From contig WLHY01000020.1 of NCBI GenBank assembly GCA_009702465.1, positions 1 to 10,656 on the forward strand: a stretch of DNA of 10,656 bases. Reading direction: 5' to 3'. The DNA comes from Actinomycetota bacterium (GTDB taxonomy: Bacteria; Actinomycetota; Actinomycetes; Nanopelagicales; Nanopelagicaceae). Position numbers and translations under genes: made by a program. This document shows positions 1 through 5,988 of the stretch, piece after piece. The notes below the pieces were generated by a model, which was not told the DNA's origin, searched no databases, and saw only the letters and a program-made list of their open reading frames with translations. How positions within the stretch are numbered: position 1 is the stretch's first letter; each line of letters opens with the position of its first letter.

Positions 1-1
1 A

Positions 2-67
2 GCATTCTTTATGTGTGGTGGCTTAGATGATGTGGAACGTAAAGCAGCAGAGTTGGCTAAGTCCTAA
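2..67 (+). CDS. atpD: ATP synthase F1 subunit beta, C-terminal tail (partial)
   Basis: Frame 2 is open from the window edge and encodes AFFMCGGLDDVERKAAELAKS before a TAA stop. This resembles the end of F1 beta subunits, where an AF(F/Y)M-G sequence is followed by an acidic helix ending in K-A-x-x-L. Only the last 21 residues are present, so no catalytic motif can be checked. The beta subunit carries the catalytic nucleotide sites of the F1 head. The stop lies 14 bases before atpC, the usual atpD-atpC order at the end of bacterial atp operons, which strongly supports the call. The Cys after AFFM, where Val is more usual, is a minor variation. Confidence 0.85.
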   Translation, partial: AFFMCGGLDDVERKAAELAKS

Positions 68-81
68 GTAGGACAGAACAA

Positions 82-336
82 ATGGCGATGTTAAGAGTTG
101 AGGTAGTTACCCCGGAGAAGCGGGTGTGGTCTGGTGAGGCGAAAATGGTATCTGCGCGCACACTAGAAGGAGAGCTTGGAGTTCTTCCTGATCACGCACC
201 ACTTCTTGGGGTACTTGCCGATGGCACCGTCTCAATTAAGGCTGCCGATGGATCAACCAATGATTTTGTAATTCATGGCGGCTTTATTTCAGTTGCAAAT
301 AACCGAGTCTCTATTTTGGGTGAGAGCGCTAATTAA
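82..336 (+). CDS. atpC: ATP synthase F1 subunit epsilon, lacking the C-terminal helical domain
   Basis: This 84-residue protein is the epsilon subunit of F1Fo ATP synthase, part of the central stalk linking gamma to the c-ring. The N-terminal beta-sandwich is recognisable: LRVEVVTPEKRVWSG at residues 4-18, GELGVLPDHAPLLGVL at 30-45, and a final strand pair with GGFISVANNRVSILGESA at 66-83. The start is ATG with AGGA at 70-73 upstream; an ATG at codon 3 is an alternative. The family is usually about 120-140 residues because a two-helix C-terminal domain follows, which in many bacteria inhibits ATP hydrolysis. Here translation stops right after the sandwich, and the 28 bases before the convergent glpX cannot encode that domain, so it appears absent rather than frameshifted. 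Co-transcription with atpD is expected. Confidence 0.93.
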   Translation: MAMLRVEVVTPEKRVWSGEAKMVSARTLEGELGVLPDHAPLLGVLADGTVSIKAADGSTNDFVIHGGFISVANNRVSILGESAN

Positions 337-354
337 TTTATTAACAAAACCTTT

Positions 355-375
355 GATTTAAAGCTTAATTAAATC
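355..375. terminator. AT-rich inverted repeat at the atpC/glpX convergent junction
   Basis: GATTTAA (355-361) and TTAAATC (369-375) form perfect 7-base arms around a 7-base loop, covering the glpX stop codon and the space after atpC. It could act as a weak bidirectional terminator. The stem has only one G-C pair and no clear T-tract, so the role is uncertain. Confidence 0.25.
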
Positions 376-1342
376 GGTGCTCAGTCTCAATAATTCGAAC
401 AGTCTTTGATCTGCCTCTAATAACTAATGAGTGGCTAACTGCACCAAATGCGGTATGTCTAACACCCTTTAACAACTCACCATCGGTAATTCCGGTTGCA
501 GAAAAGAAGACATCATCAGATGAAACTAAATCATTTGTGGTGTAAACCTTAGATAGATCATAACCAGCATTTTTAGCGGATTGGCGCTCGCCATCACTGC
601 GTGGATGCAGTTGTCCCTGAATAACACCACCGAGAGCTCGCATTGCCGCTGCAGTTACAACTCCTTCTGGAGTGCCACCAATTCCCATCAAGATATCAAT
701 TCCAGTATTTGGTCTAGCGGTTTCAATCGCTGCTGCTACATCGCCATCTCTAATTAATCTAATTCGTGCCCCTGCTGCTCGTAACTCCTTTAACAAATCA
801 TCATGGCGGGGGCGATCTAACACAATCACAGTTATATCACTGACATCTACACCCTTTGCCTTTGCTACCCGACGAACATTTTCACCAGCTGGTGCGGTGA
901 TATCAATAACTGATGCCGCCTCAGCTCCTGTAACAATCTTGTTCATGTAGTAAACATCCTTTGGATCAAACATTGATCCGCGAGGGGCAAGTGCAATCAC
1001 ACTTACTGCGCCATTTAAACCAGCGGATGTAAGAGTGGTGCCATCAATTGGATCAACCGCTACATCACACTCTGGTCCATTGCCATTTCCAACCGCTTCA
1101 CCATTGTGCAACATCGGGGCGTTATCTTTTTCACCCTCGCCAATCACAATTACACCCTGCATATCAACGGTATTTATCATCTTGCGCATCGCAGCAACAG
1201 CTGCGCCATCAGCGGCATCCTTGTCACCGCGACCTACCCAAGCAGATGCAGCAACCGCTGCCGTTTCCGTTACTCGAACCAATTCGAGTGCAAGGTTTCG
1301 ATCTGGATGGTTGTGCTCCATACCGTTAGATTCTTGTGACAT
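365..1342 (-). CDS. glpX: Class II fructose-1,6-bisphosphatase
   Basis: GlpX hydrolyses fructose 1,6-bisphosphate to fructose 6-phosphate, the committed gluconeogenic step, in the cytoplasm. It is the usual FBPase of Actinobacteria. Numbered from the chosen ATG (325 residues), [14 protein letters not shown] is at 13-26, WVGRGDK at 35-41, [11 protein letters not shown] at 68-78 and the metal-binding signature DPIDGTT at 97-103. [23 protein letters not shown] and [12 protein letters not shown] follow in family order. Full length, with no missing motif. The start is not certain: ATG at 1342 has AGGTG close upstream and overlaps the murA 3' end by 17 bases; GTG at 1348 is in frame; ATG at 1321 lies 4 bases after the murA stop and would suit reinitiation. 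The N-terminus is variable in the family. Likely co-transcribed with murA. Confidence 0.95.
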   Translation of the reverse strand: MSQESNGMEHNHPDRNLALELVRVTETAAVAASAWVGRGDKDAADGAAVAAMRKMINTVDMQGVIVIGEGEKDNAPMLHNGEAVGNGNGPECDVAVDPIDGTTLTSAGLNGAVSVIALAPRGSMFDPKDVYYMNKIVTGAEAASVIDITAPAGENVRRVAKAKGVDVSDITVIVLDRPRHDDLLKELRAAGARIRLIRDGDVAAAIETARPNTGIDILMGIGGTPEGVVTAAAMRALGGVIQGQLHPRSDGERQSAKNAGYDLSKVYTTNDLVSSDDVFFSATGITDGELLKGVRHTAFGAVSHSLVIRGRSKTVRIIETEHRFN

Positions 1343-2582
1343 CAGCACCTAATTGAGTTAACTGCTTTGCAAAATCTGGGTAGCCACGATCAATGTGAAA
1401 TCCATCCTCAATTATGGTCTCACCATCGCTGACCAGTGCGGCTAACACCAAGCCAGCACCTGCTCGAATATCTGTTGCTGCAACTGGTGCTGCCGACAAC
1501 TGTTCAATTCCAGTAATCGCTGCATGATGACCATCTACTGCAATCTTGGCACCTAATCTAAGCAACTCATTAACAAACATAAATCTACCTTCAAAGACAT
1601 TTTCCGTAACCAATGAGGTGCCATCTGCAATTGCATTTAAGGTAATCACCATCGGTTGTAAATCTGTTGGAAATCCAGGGTAGGGAAGTGTGGCTACATC
1701 AACTGATGATGGTCGCCGATCCATCTTTACTCTAAATCCATCTTTAGTTGTTGTAACTACCGCACCAGCTGCAACCAACTTATCAAGTGGCAGCTCTAGA
1801 TGATCTGCTCTGCCATTCTCAATTGTTATGTCACCTCTTGTCATGGCAGCGGCAAAGGCCCAGGTACCGGCAACAATTCGATCTGGCAAAGTAGCATGTG
1901 TTGCTGGCTTTAAATTAGCAACGCCAGTTATCTCGATGGTGTGAGATCCCAAGCCAGAAATCTTTGCACCCATCGCAATTAAAAACTCACCAAGATCAAC
2001 CACATCTGGTTCGCGTGCCGCATTATCAATAGTAGTTACACCCTTTGCCAAGGTAGCTGCTGTCATTATATTTTCAGTTGCACCAACACTTGGAAAATCT
2101 AAGGTGATAGCAGCACCAGTTAATCCAGTTGGCGCCTCTGCAATTACATAACCATGTTCTGAGTGAACTTGTGCACCCATTTGAGTTAAGCCATCAATAT
2201 GAAAATCTAATCCGCGAGATCCAATTGCGTCACCACCTGGCAGAGCTACCTCAGCTTTTTTAACTCTGGTAAGTAAAGGCCCTAACACATTGATTGATGC
2301 CCGTAACTTTCTTACTAAATCATAATCAGCGCGAAATGCAATTTGTTCTGGCACATCAATACTTACCTGCGATTGCGCCATATCAATTTTGACGGTGCAC
2401 CCAAGGCGAGTTAATAACTCTGCCATGTAATCAACATCTGCAATATTGGGCAGATTTGTGATGGTGCTTTTTCCTGGCGCAAGCAGTGTGGCCGCCATCA
2501 ATTTCAGAGCGGAGTTTTTCGCACCAGCTACCTTTACAACTCCAGAAAGTCGGGCACCACCAACTACCCGAAATCGTTCCAT
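1326..2582 (-). CDS. murA: UDP-N-acetylglucosamine 1-carboxyvinyltransferase (Asp-type MurA)
   Basis: MurA transfers the enolpyruvyl group of phosphoenolpyruvate to UDP-GlcNAc, the first committed step of cytoplasmic peptidoglycan precursor synthesis. The 418-residue protein has normal length and both repeats of the inside-out alpha/beta barrel. Seen: the Lys-Asn pair K22-N23 (GAKNSALK), R94 in RKLRAS, the catalytic loop PGGDAIGSR at 115-123, and PGFPTDLQ with the Asp corresponding to the general acid/base. The loop residue that is Cys115 in Escherichia coli is Asp118 here. In M. tuberculosis the same Cys-to-Asp change makes MurA insensitive to fosfomycin, so intrinsic resistance is inferred. 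ATG at 2582 has no Shine-Dalgarno but a TACAAT box 7 bases upstream, suggesting a leaderless message. glpX follows with an overlap. Confidence 0.97.
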   Translation of the reverse strand: MERFRVVGGARLSGVVKVAGAKNSALKLMAATLLAPGKSTITNLPNIADVDYMAELLTRLGCTVKIDMAQSQVSIDVPEQIAFRADYDLVRKLRASINVLGPLLTRVKKAEVALPGGDAIGSRGLDFHIDGLTQMGAQVHSEHGYVIAEAPTGLTGAAITLDFPSVGATENIMTAATLAKGVTTIDNAAREPDVVDLGEFLIAMGAKISGLGSHTIEITGVANLKPATHATLPDRIVAGTWAFAAAMTRGDITIENGRADHLELPLDKLVAAGAVVTTTKDGFRVKMDRRPSSVDVATLPYPGFPTDLQPMVITLNAIADGTSLVTENVFEGRFMFVNELLRLGAKIAVDGHHAAITGIEQLSAAPVAATDIRAGAGLVLAALVSDGETIIEDGFHIDRGYPDFAKQLTQLGADVTRI

Positions 2583-2588
2583 AAGAGT

Positions 2589-2597
2589 TATTGTAAT
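2589..2597 (+). promoter_or_regulatory. Putative -10 region of the cobalamin adenosyltransferase gene
   Basis: The plus strand holds TATTGT (2589-2594) and the overlapping TGTAAT (2592-2597), either of which could be a -10 element giving a leader of roughly 28-32 bases before the ATG at 2632. The site overlaps the proposed murA -10 on the other strand, so the 49-base gap may be a bidirectional promoter. Assignment rests on position and resemblance only. Confidence 0.3.
2590..2595 (-). promoter_or_regulatory. Putative -10 box of murA (leaderless arrangement)
   Basis: On the minus strand TACAAT ends 7 bases before the murA ATG, so transcription would be expected to begin at or next to the A of the start codon. 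There is no Shine-Dalgarno sequence in between. Leaderless messages with this spacing are common in Actinobacteria. No good -35 hexamer is visible. Confidence 0.5.
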
Positions 2598-2620
2598 TGC
2601 CCAACCAGTAATGCTGGACT

Positions 2621-2626
2621 AAGGTG
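2621..2626 (+). promoter_or_regulatory. Shine-Dalgarno site of the adenosyltransferase gene
   Basis: AAGGTG lies 5 bases before ATG 2632 and supports that start. The divergent murA has no such site, so the two genes probably differ in translation initiation mode. Confidence 0.6.
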
Positions 2627-2631
2627 CGGTT

Positions 2632-3207
2632 ATGGTTAATTTAACTCGGATTTATACAAAAACTGGCGATGATGGCACTACCTCTTTGGGGGATATGAGC
2701 CGAACCTCGAAAAATGATCCTCGACTTGAAGCGTATGCAACTGTCGATGAAGCAAACTCCTCAATCGGTGTAGTTCTAGCTTTAGGTCAATTAGTTGATG
2801 CAGAGATCATGAAATTATTAGTAAGAATTCAAAATGATATGTTTGATGTTGGCGCCGATCTTTGTACTCCAGTAGTTGATAAGCCAGAGCATGAGCCACT
2901 GCGAGTATTAGAATCGCAAGTTGAGTTTATCGAGGCACAAATCGATAAGTACAACGCTGAACTACAACCACTTAAATCATTTGTACTTCCATCCGGAACA
3001 CCAGCAGCTGCCTTATTGCATGTTGCTCGGACAGTTACCAGACGGGCTGAGCGAACAACCTGGCATGCAATTCATAGCTTTGGTGGCGGAGTAAATCCAT
3101 TATCTGCTAAGTATTTAAATCGCTTATCTGATCTACTCTTTGTATTAGCTCGTTATGTAAATAAGGGTGTGGGCGATGAGCTGTGGGTTCCAGGAGCTAA
3201 TCGCTAA
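2632..3207 (+). CDS. Cob(I)alamin adenosyltransferase, PduO type
   Basis: This 191-residue protein transfers the 5'-deoxyadenosyl group of ATP to cob(I)alamin (or a corrinoid precursor), giving the adenosylcobalamin used by B12-dependent mutases and reductases. PduO/MMAB hallmarks are in order: the N-terminal ATP-binding stretch YTKTGDDGTTSLGD at 8-21, VDEANSSIG at 38-46, the helix-bundle signature ARTVTRRAER at 132-141, and NRLSDLLFVLAR at 163-174. Length matches the stand-alone family. It is divergent from murA, as the PduO-type gene Rv1314c is from murA in M. tuberculosis, so the pairing is an old actinobacterial one. Its stop codon abuts that of the convergent secreted-protein gene with no base between. 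No B12-dependent enzyme is seen in the window, so the cofactor's consumer is unknown. Confidence 0.93.
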   Translation: MVNLTRIYTKTGDDGTTSLGDMSRTSKNDPRLEAYATVDEANSSIGVVLALGQLVDAEIMKLLVRIQNDMFDVGADLCTPVVDKPEHEPLRVLESQVEFIEAQIDKYNAELQPLKSFVLPSGTPAAALLHVARTVTRRAERTTWHAIHSFGGGVNPLSAKYLNRLSDLLFVLARYVNKGVGDELWVPGANR

Positions 3208-3214
3208 TTAGCGA
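3201..3214. repeat. Perfect 14-base palindrome spanning two convergent stop codons
   Basis: TCGCTAATTAGCGA is its own reverse complement. Its centre is exactly the boundary between the adenosyltransferase gene (ending CGC TAA) and the convergent secreted-protein gene (also ending CGC TAA). Both proteins therefore end in Arg-stop encoded by the same bases. With no loop and no T-tract it is not a classical terminator. It could be a protein-binding site or simply the product of two tightly abutted ends. Confidence 0.6.
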
Positions 3215-3933
3215 ACAGATAGATAGGTATTGCTAGGCAATTTTTCATCTGTCGCTGACTTATGACAGATTGCAGATATATTGCCAACGGTAATTCCTGG
3301 TCGAAGCACGGGCGCTCCGACTACGCCAGTTGTTGGATCAAGTGAGCCTGGTGTGTACAAAGCCTCATCACTAATTAACAAAATATTTGCATATGTTTTT
3401 GGTTTAAGCAGGCCATAGGTTGTTCGTAATGTTCCCAATAAAACTTGTCGCTTTGGATCATTAGGATCTGGCGCCATTACCGTTGATTTAATCTCCCACC
3501 ACTGGCAGGTGAACTCTGCAGCAACAATTACAGCACCGCATGCATTTGTCTCACACTTTTGTACATCTGTTGCTAGGCCACTCTTTGCTGAGATCAAACC
3601 AATAATCTCTTTGCCGGTAGGAATCTTTGCGTAAACACCCTTATTCTCCGTAAATTTAACTGGCGGCCAAACTGGTGATGGTGATGGAATTGGAGTTGCT
3701 GTCTTTTTCACAACCTTTTTCTTCTTCACAACCGGCTTCTTTGTTGTAACAGCTTTTTTAGTTGTAACAGCCTTCTTAGTTGGAGTGGCTTTAGCGGTGG
3801 GTTTTACAGTTGCTTTAGCGGTTGGCTTAGGTGTTGCTTTAGCGGTTGGTGTCGCTGCTTGAACAGCAGAGATTGAGAAACTCATTGCAACTGAGATTGC
3901 TAGGAGGATTGCAATTACCTTATTTGATCTCAT
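3208..3933 (-). CDS. Secreted protein with Lys/Thr/Pro-rich repeat linker and Cys-containing C-terminal domain
   Basis: I do not recognise the family of this 241-residue protein. Residues 1-26 form a Sec-type signal peptide: RSNK, a hydrophobic core IAILLAISVAMSFSI, and a likely signal peptidase I site VQA|AT. There is no lipobox Cys. Residues 27-90 are low complexity and very basic, built from PTAKATPK-like units, two KKAVTT units and VVKK units, ending in PIPSPSP. Residues from about 91 form a compact domain with four Cys (KCETNACG, FTCQWW, AICHKS) that could make two disulfides outside the membrane. ATG at 3933 is preferred over 3945 because GGAG sits 6 bases upstream and the ATGA overlap with the permease stop suggests translational coupling. 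Coupling implies a link with the ABC exporter, as partner or cargo, but its function is unknown. Confidence 0.8.
   Translation of the reverse strand: MRSNKVIAILLAISVAMSFSISAVQAATPTAKATPKPTAKATVKPTAKATPTKKAVTTKKAVTTKKPVVKKKKVVKKTATPIPSPSPVWPPVKFTENKGVYAKIPTGKEIIGLISAKSGLATDVQKCETNACGAVIVAAEFTCQWWEIKSTVMAPDPNDPKRQVLLGTLRTTYGLLKPKTYANILLISDEALYTPGSLDPTTGVVGAPVLRPGITVGNISAICHKSATDEKLPSNTYLSVR
3706..3855 (-). repeat. Tandem Lys/Thr/Pro/Ala codon repeats in the secreted protein
   Basis: Within residues 27-76 of the secreted protein, degenerate short repeats are visible at protein and DNA level: three PTAKAT(P/V)-type units, then two KKAVTT units, then two VVKK units. On the plus strand the repeats show as recurring GCTTTAGCGGTTGG and GTTGTAACAGC. 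Such tracts can change length by slippage. The composition suggests an extended, positively charged spacer. Confidence 0.8.
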
Positions 3934-4712
3934 TCTTCGCTCCATTTAAAGGTTTTAATCGAGAGGATAAGTCCAATAATTAACCATAAAGTTAAAATGA
4001 TTGCCGTTCGGCCAAGCTCCCAATTACCCGCTACCTCTTGGGTGGCAAATGACTCTGGTAAAAATACAGATCTCATGCCTTGAGTAAGCCATTTCAGTGG
4101 GAAGAGTGCGGCAAATTGTTGCATCCAAATTGGCAGCTCACTAAAGACAAAGAAGACGCCGCTGAAAAATTGCAAAATAATTACTATTGGCGAAACAATC
4201 GCTGAAGCACCACGGCCACTCTTTGGTACTACAGAGAAGGCGATACCTAAAACGGTAGAACATGCACTGCCCAAGAGAATTAACCAGGTGAAGGTGATCC
4301 ACTTTCCTGAAGTGGTTGGTATATCTAACCCAAAAAATGCTGCACCAAAACCTAAAAGCAGTGCGGTTTGTAAAATCATCAAGATAGTTACTAAGTAAGC
4401 CTTACCAATGAAGTATGCCGATACTGAGATTGGTCGACCACGTAAACGTTTTAAGGTGCCAAACTCTCGCTCCATTGGGATGGTTATCGCAAGTTGTTGA
4501 AAACCGGTATTTACTAAACCTGATGCAATCATGCCAGCTACAAAGTATTGGCTAAAGGTTACGCCGGGGGCGATAGTATTTTGAAATACTGAACCAAAGA
4601 TAAAAAGCAAGATCACTGGGAACAGTAAGGTAAAGACAACCGACTCTCGCCCGCGCATAAATACCTTTACCTCCATGCGCCCGCGCAGTAAACCTAACTT
4701 CAAAGTTTTCAT
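3930..4712 (-). CDS. ABC-2 type transporter permease
   Basis: This 260-residue integral membrane protein has the ABC-2 permease plan. A cytoplasmic N-terminal segment with an amphipathic stretch is followed by about six membrane segments at roughly 25-43, 56-76, 105-128, 138-162, 172-190 and 236-254. The conserved charged loop EREFGTLKRLRGRPIS at 81-96, after the second segment, is where this family couples to its ATPase. LFPLKWLTQGMRSVFLP near 203-219 is also typical of DrrB/NodJ-like exporters. It would form a homodimer with two copies of the upstream ATPase. Its ATG overlaps the ATPase stop by ATGA and its stop overlaps the next start in the same way, so all three genes are probably translated in step. 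The substrate (drug, lipid or polysaccharide) cannot be read from the sequence. Confidence 0.93.
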   Translation of the reverse strand: MKTLKLGLLRGRMEVKVFMRGRESVVFTLLFPVILLFIFGSVFQNTIAPGVTFSQYFVAGMIASGLVNTGFQQLAITIPMEREFGTLKRLRGRPISVSAYFIGKAYLVTILMILQTALLLGFGAAFFGLDIPTTSGKWITFTWLILLGSACSTVLGIAFSVVPKSGRGASAIVSPIVIILQFFSGVFFVFSELPIWMQQFAALFPLKWLTQGMRSVFLPESFATQEVAGNWELGRTAIILTLWLIIGLILSIKTFKWSEE

Positions 4713-5572
4713 CTATTCTCACCAATCATCCGTAGATAGATATCCTCAAGATTTGGCCGAATTACTTGCAGTTGTGGAATTTCACCATTAAATCGGGTGC
4801 TAAGTTTTTTCAACTCTGCGGTCGGCTCTGATGTTTCTAACTCCTGCATCTGGCCATTCTCTAGCCAGGTGATTCGGGCGGGTGCATTGCCTCGATCTCC
4901 GAGGGTGGCAGGTGTGGCAATCTCAATGATCTTGCCCGCAGTTATCACGCCAACTCGATCGGCCAGCGCCTCCGCCTCATCTAGATAATGGGTAGTTAAG
5001 AAAATAGTTGTTCCCTCACCGCGCAATTTATTTAGCAAATCCCAAAATGCTCTGCGGGCTTCTGGATCAAAGCCAGTTGTTGGTTCATCTAGAAATAGCA
5101 GCTCAGGTGAGCCAATAATTCCAAGCGCTACATCTAACCGTCGTCGCTGACCACCAGATAGATTTCTAGCTAACTCCTTAGCCTTCTCACGCAGACCAAC
5201 CTCATCAATTACCTCATCAACATTTCGGGGATTTTCATAGTAATGCGAGAAGTGTTCAACTGTCTCTTGTACTGAAAGATCAGCTGCATCAGTTGTGGAT
5301 TGCAAAACAATTCCGATTTTATTGCGCCATTTGCGCCCTGCCTCACCTGTTGTTGCTGGATCAAAATCTAAAACTCTGACCTTGCCACCACTTAAATTTC
5401 TAAACCCCTCCAAAATTTCTACAGTAGTTGTCTTGCCAGCACCATTTGGCCCAAGAAGCGCAAAGATCTCACCTTGATAAACAGTAAGGTCGATGCCATC
5501 TACCGCCACCTTCTGGCCATACCGTTTGATCAGACCGCTGATCTCAATCGCTGGCTTTGTGTTTGTGCTCAT
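4709..5572 (-). CDS. ABC transporter ATP-binding protein (DrrA/CcmA-like)
   Basis: This 287-residue ATPase energises the downstream ABC-2 permease. All nucleotide-binding motifs are intact: Walker A GPNGAGKTT at 41-49, Q-loop Gln91, signature LSGGQRRRLDVA at 138-149, Walker B LLFLDEP at 158-164 with catalytic Glu163, D-loop GFD, and switch His195 in TTHYLDEA. After about residue 220 there is a short C-terminal extension of the kind found in DrrA-like exporter ATPases. The frame is open back to 5695, but ATG at 5572 is chosen because AGGA (5580-5583) precedes it by 7 bases, homology begins just after it, and a longer start would run into the divergent gene. It is first in a three-gene unit. 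Confidence 0.95.
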   Translation of the reverse strand: MSTNTKPAIEISGLIKRYGQKVAVDGIDLTVYQGEIFALLGPNGAGKTTTVEILEGFRNLSGGKVRVLDFDPATTGEAGRKWRNKIGIVLQSTTDAADLSVQETVEHFSHYYENPRNVDEVIDEVGLREKAKELARNLSGGQRRRLDVALGIIGSPELLFLDEPTTGFDPEARRAFWDLLNKLRGEGTTIFLTTHYLDEAEALADRVGVITAGKIIEIATPATLGDRGNAPARITWLENGQMQELETSEPTAELKKLSTRFNGEIPQLQVIRPNLEDIYLRMIGENR

Positions 5573-5579
5573 GGCAACA

Positions 5580-5583
5580 TCCT
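5580..5583 (-). promoter_or_regulatory. Shine-Dalgarno site that decides the ABC ATPase start
   Basis: AGGA on the minus strand, 7 bases before ATG 5572, supports this start over upstream in-frame candidates. The upstream extension would add a spurious hydrophobic stretch. Confidence 0.6.
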
Positions 5584-5618
5584 GCCTTACTTTGTCTTCA
5601 TTGAGGAAGTCGAACTGC

Positions 5619-5624
5619 AAGAAT
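5619..5624 (+). promoter_or_regulatory. Possible -10 box of the NAPRY protein gene (leaderless arrangement)
   Basis: AAGAAT lies exactly 6 bases before GTG 5631, the geometry expected for a leaderless message. It matches TATAAT at four of six positions. An AGGG two bases before the GTG is too close to be a good Shine-Dalgarno site. No convincing -35 was found. Confidence 0.3.
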
Positions 5625-5630
5625 AGGGCT

Positions 5631-5951
5631 GTGAGTCCACGTAAAAAAAAGAGTGCGAGTAAAACTTCTCGCATAAATAATGAGCGAGAGATCACATCAT
5701 CAAAAATTGAGGATGAGATCGAAGAACATGGTGATGGTATTTATGTGGTTAGAAAAATTACCGGCTCATCTTCAAATAAACCGTATCGCTGCCCAGGCTG
5801 TGATCAGGTAATTCCAATGGCAACTCCACATACCGTTGCCTGGCTAGAGCATGATGCAGAAACTCGCCGGCACTGGCATAGTATCTGTTGGAGCAAGCGC
5901 AATCAGCGCAAGCCAAAGGTTGAGCGCACACGAAATGCACCACGTTACTAA
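5631..5951 (+). CDS. Small Cys/His (probable zinc-binding) protein with conserved NAPRY C-terminus
   Basis: This is a 106-residue basic protein. Residues 1-30 are charged and probably disordered, 35-45 contain GDGIYVVRKITG, and the core holds YRCPGCDQVIPMATPHTVAW (52-71), then RRHWHSICW (79-87) and RTRNAPRY at the end. Cys54, Cys57 and Cys86 with His67, His81 or His83 could form one zinc site. From memory, short actinobacterial proteins with YRCPGCDQ, RRHWH and a terminal RNAPRY are common and often carry the vague label 'ATP/GTP-binding protein', but no nucleotide-binding motif is visible here. GTG 5631 (MSPRKKK) is chosen because the frame upstream overlaps the divergent ABC gene and looks non-coding. 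Its function is unknown; the zinc-finger-like core and basic tails would suit nucleic-acid binding. Confidence 0.85.
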   Translation: MSPRKKKSASKTSRINNEREITSSKIEDEIEEHGDGIYVVRKITGSSSNKPYRCPGCDQVIPMATPHTVAWLEHDAETRRHWHSICWSKRNQRKPKVERTRNAPRY

Positions 5952-5976
5952 TTAACTAACTTACTTAATTAGCAGT

Positions 5977-5982
5977 TAAGAT
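5977..5982 (+). promoter_or_regulatory. Putative -10 box of the aldehyde dehydrogenase gene (leaderless arrangement)
   Basis: TAAGAT matches TATAAT at four of six positions, including the key first T, second A and last T. It is 6 bases before ATG 5989, with no Shine-Dalgarno sequence between. This predicts transcription starting at or beside the start codon. It supports ATG 5989 over the in-frame TTG at 5983. Confidence 0.45.
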
Positions 5983-5988
5983 TTGCAG

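Noticed and set aside
672..1352. Several plus-strand open frames opposite glpX
   Set aside because: They are rich in Ser/Pro/Thr/Ala as expected for antisense of a coding gene, have no recognisable motif, and lie entirely over a well-supported gene.
5594..5611. Imperfect inverted repeat GTCTTC/GAAGTC in the ABC/NAPRY gap as an operator
   Set aside because: One mismatch in six-base arms is not convincing, and no regulator or second copy is in view.
5493..5630. Upstream extension of the NAPRY gene frame
   Set aside because: It lies antisense to the ABC ATPase start; the basic N-terminus starting at GTG 5631 is a better fit and has promoter-like sequence just before it.
5573..5695. N-terminal extension of the ABC ATPase that would add a hydrophobic segment (MREVLLALFFLRGL-like)
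   Set aside because: It looks like a signal anchor, but it overlaps the divergent NAPRY gene's 5' end, has no homology to ABC ATPases, and a proper AGGA-ATG start exists at 5572.
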